A DNA stretch of 6,822 bases from Campylobacterales bacterium (GTDB taxonomy: Bacteria > Campylobacterota > Campylobacteria > Campylobacterales > QNZT01), in assembly GCA_027080605.1 (NCBI GenBank), contig JALWRO010000250.1, forward strand, positions 7,116 to 13,937. Direction: 5' to 3'. Position numbers and translations under genes: made by a program. The notes under the pieces were generated by a model that had not been told where the DNA came from, ran no database searches, and saw only the letters and a program-made list of their open reading frames with translations. Below, in pieces: positions 6,287 through 6,822 of this stretch (position 1 is its first letter; each line of letters starts with the position of its first letter).

Positions 6287-6315
6287 TTAATTAGGATAAA
6301 GTTTATCTTAATTAA
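6287..6315. promoter_or_regulatory. 29-base near-perfect palindrome, probable operator
   Basis: The left arm TTAATTAGGATAAA (6287-6300) and right arm TTTATCTTAATTAA (6302-6315) are complementary around a single central G, with one G/T mismatch (6294/6308). It lies 13 bases upstream of a TATAAT (6329-6334) and covers the place of the -35 element of the DUF4149 gene. That position suits a dimeric repressor or activator. I could not match it to a known box with confidence. Confidence 0.6.
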
Positions 6316-6328
6316 AAGCACTATTGGC

Positions 6329-6334
6329 TATAAT
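6329..6334 (+). promoter_or_regulatory. Candidate -10 element for the DUF4149 gene
   Basis: An exact TATAAT lies 19 bases upstream of the start at 6354, so the transcript would have a very short leader carrying little more than the AGGAG ribosome site (6345-6349). No consensus -35 is present 17 bases upstream (TCTTAA at 6306-6311), because that space is taken by the palindrome. Confidence 0.55.
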
Positions 6335-6353
6335 TTGTCAAAAAAGGAGTTTT

Positions 6354-6822
6354 ATGCCATCCATTCCCAAAGGCATCACCATCGCTTATTTCATTTTACT
6401 GGGTATTACCCTCGGCGCAGGTCTCTATGCGGGTATTGTTGTCGCACCGGTGACGTTTCACAGTGAGCACTATCTCGGCAGCGAAATACTCACCCGCTTT
6501 CAGGAGGGTCTGATCATGACGGAAAATTTTGTCAGACTCAGTTATCTGGTAGATTTTACCGTCCTGGCAGTAGCACTCTACGAGGGGTTTAAATATAAAA
6601 ATTTCGACCGCGATACCGTCACCTCAGTCAGTGCCTTTCTTGTGATTGCGACGGGGCTGTTGTATGTACACTACTACATTCCGCAGATTCTGGAGTTTCA
6701 GGCACAGGGAGAAACGGTAACCGAAAGCAAACTTTTCGAAAACACCCATTTTGCCAGTGAACTGGACTTTAAACTCTTTGCACTTGCATTGCTGGTATTG
6801 CTTGCCAGAAATCTATATCGCA
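6354..6822 (+). CDS. DUF4149-type integral membrane protein, partial
   Basis: An open frame of 156 codons begins at ATG 6354 behind AGGAG (6345-6349) and runs off the right edge without a stop. Four hydrophobic segments are visible at about 8-32, 62-77, 91-109 and 138-152. The first contains GAGLYAGIVVAPVTF, the third TGLLYVHYYIP, and the last is preceded by FENTHFASELDFK. This Gly/Val-Ala-Pro start, Tyr/Pro-rich third helix and His-containing loop resemble DUF4149 membrane proteins, a family of unknown function. It is transcribed away from the porin-like gene and has its own promoter region with a strong palindrome, which suggests independent regulation. The family call is moderate because the C terminus is missing. 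Confidence 0.72.
   Translation, partial: MPSIPKGITIAYFILLGITLGAGLYAGIVVAPVTFHSEHYLGSEILTRFQEGLIMTENFVRLSYLVDFTVLAVALYEGFKYKNFDRDTVTSVSAFLVIATGLLYVHYYIPQILEFQAQGETVTESKLFENTHFASELDFKLFALALLVLLARNLYR

Noticed and set aside
6209..6466. Plus-strand open frame across the palindrome and the DUF4149 start
   Set aside because: It has no ribosome site, crosses the regulatory region and overlaps the better-supported frame starting at 6354.
1..6822. CRISPR arrays, tRNA or rRNA genes, insertion sequences, phage or mobile genes
   Set aside because: No regularly spaced direct repeats, no cloverleaf or ribosomal RNA signatures, and no transposase or integrase frames were seen.

Overview
The window looks like chromosomal DNA from a sulfur-oxidising member of the Campylobacterota (Sulfurimonas/Sulfurovum-like). 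The main reason is a soxC-soxD-soxY gene order separate from soxXAB, a layout known from that group. A DUF3373-type outer-membrane protein, a DUF4149 membrane protein and AT-rich intergenic DNA with AGGAG-type ribosome sites fit as well. Genus is inferred from gene content only.

Layout. Positions 33-3126 on the minus strand hold a sox operon, transcribed soxC, soxD, soxY and probably on to soxZ beyond the left edge. soxC and soxD overlap by 20 bases. soxD and soxY are separated by 129 bases holding two hairpins. From a divergent intergenic region (3127-3341), a plus-strand pair begins: a secreted thioredoxin-fold protein with a WCPEC active site (3342-3731), and a secreted pentapeptide-repeat protein (3728-4216) joined to it by an ATGA stop/start overlap. 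The pair ends at a large stem-loop and a bidirectional terminator shared with the convergent gene at 4341-6077, which encodes a porin-like outer-membrane protein with a coiled coil and a Gln-rich insert. Positions 6078-6353 are a second divergent intergenic region with a hairpin and a 29-base near-perfect palindrome just upstream of a -10 element. A DUF4149-type membrane protein starts at 6354 and runs off the right edge.

How the genes work together. In the Sox pathway, SoxY (with SoxZ) carries sulfur intermediates from thiosulfate on a C-terminal cysteine. SoxCD, a molybdenum/cytochrome c sulfane dehydrogenase, oxidises the bound sulfane sulfur and passes electrons to periplasmic cytochromes. 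The Tat signals of SoxY and SoxC and the Sec-type signal of SoxD place all three in the periplasm. The adjacent thioredoxin-fold protein could service periplasmic thiols, as SoxW does elsewhere, but that link is inference. The outer-membrane protein could be a solute channel, with unknown substrate.

Most of the window is a recognisable sulfur-oxidation locus. The least explained items are the thioredoxin/pentapeptide pair, the SoxY C-terminal GGCEG variant, the soxD-soxY hairpins and the palindrome at 6287-6315.
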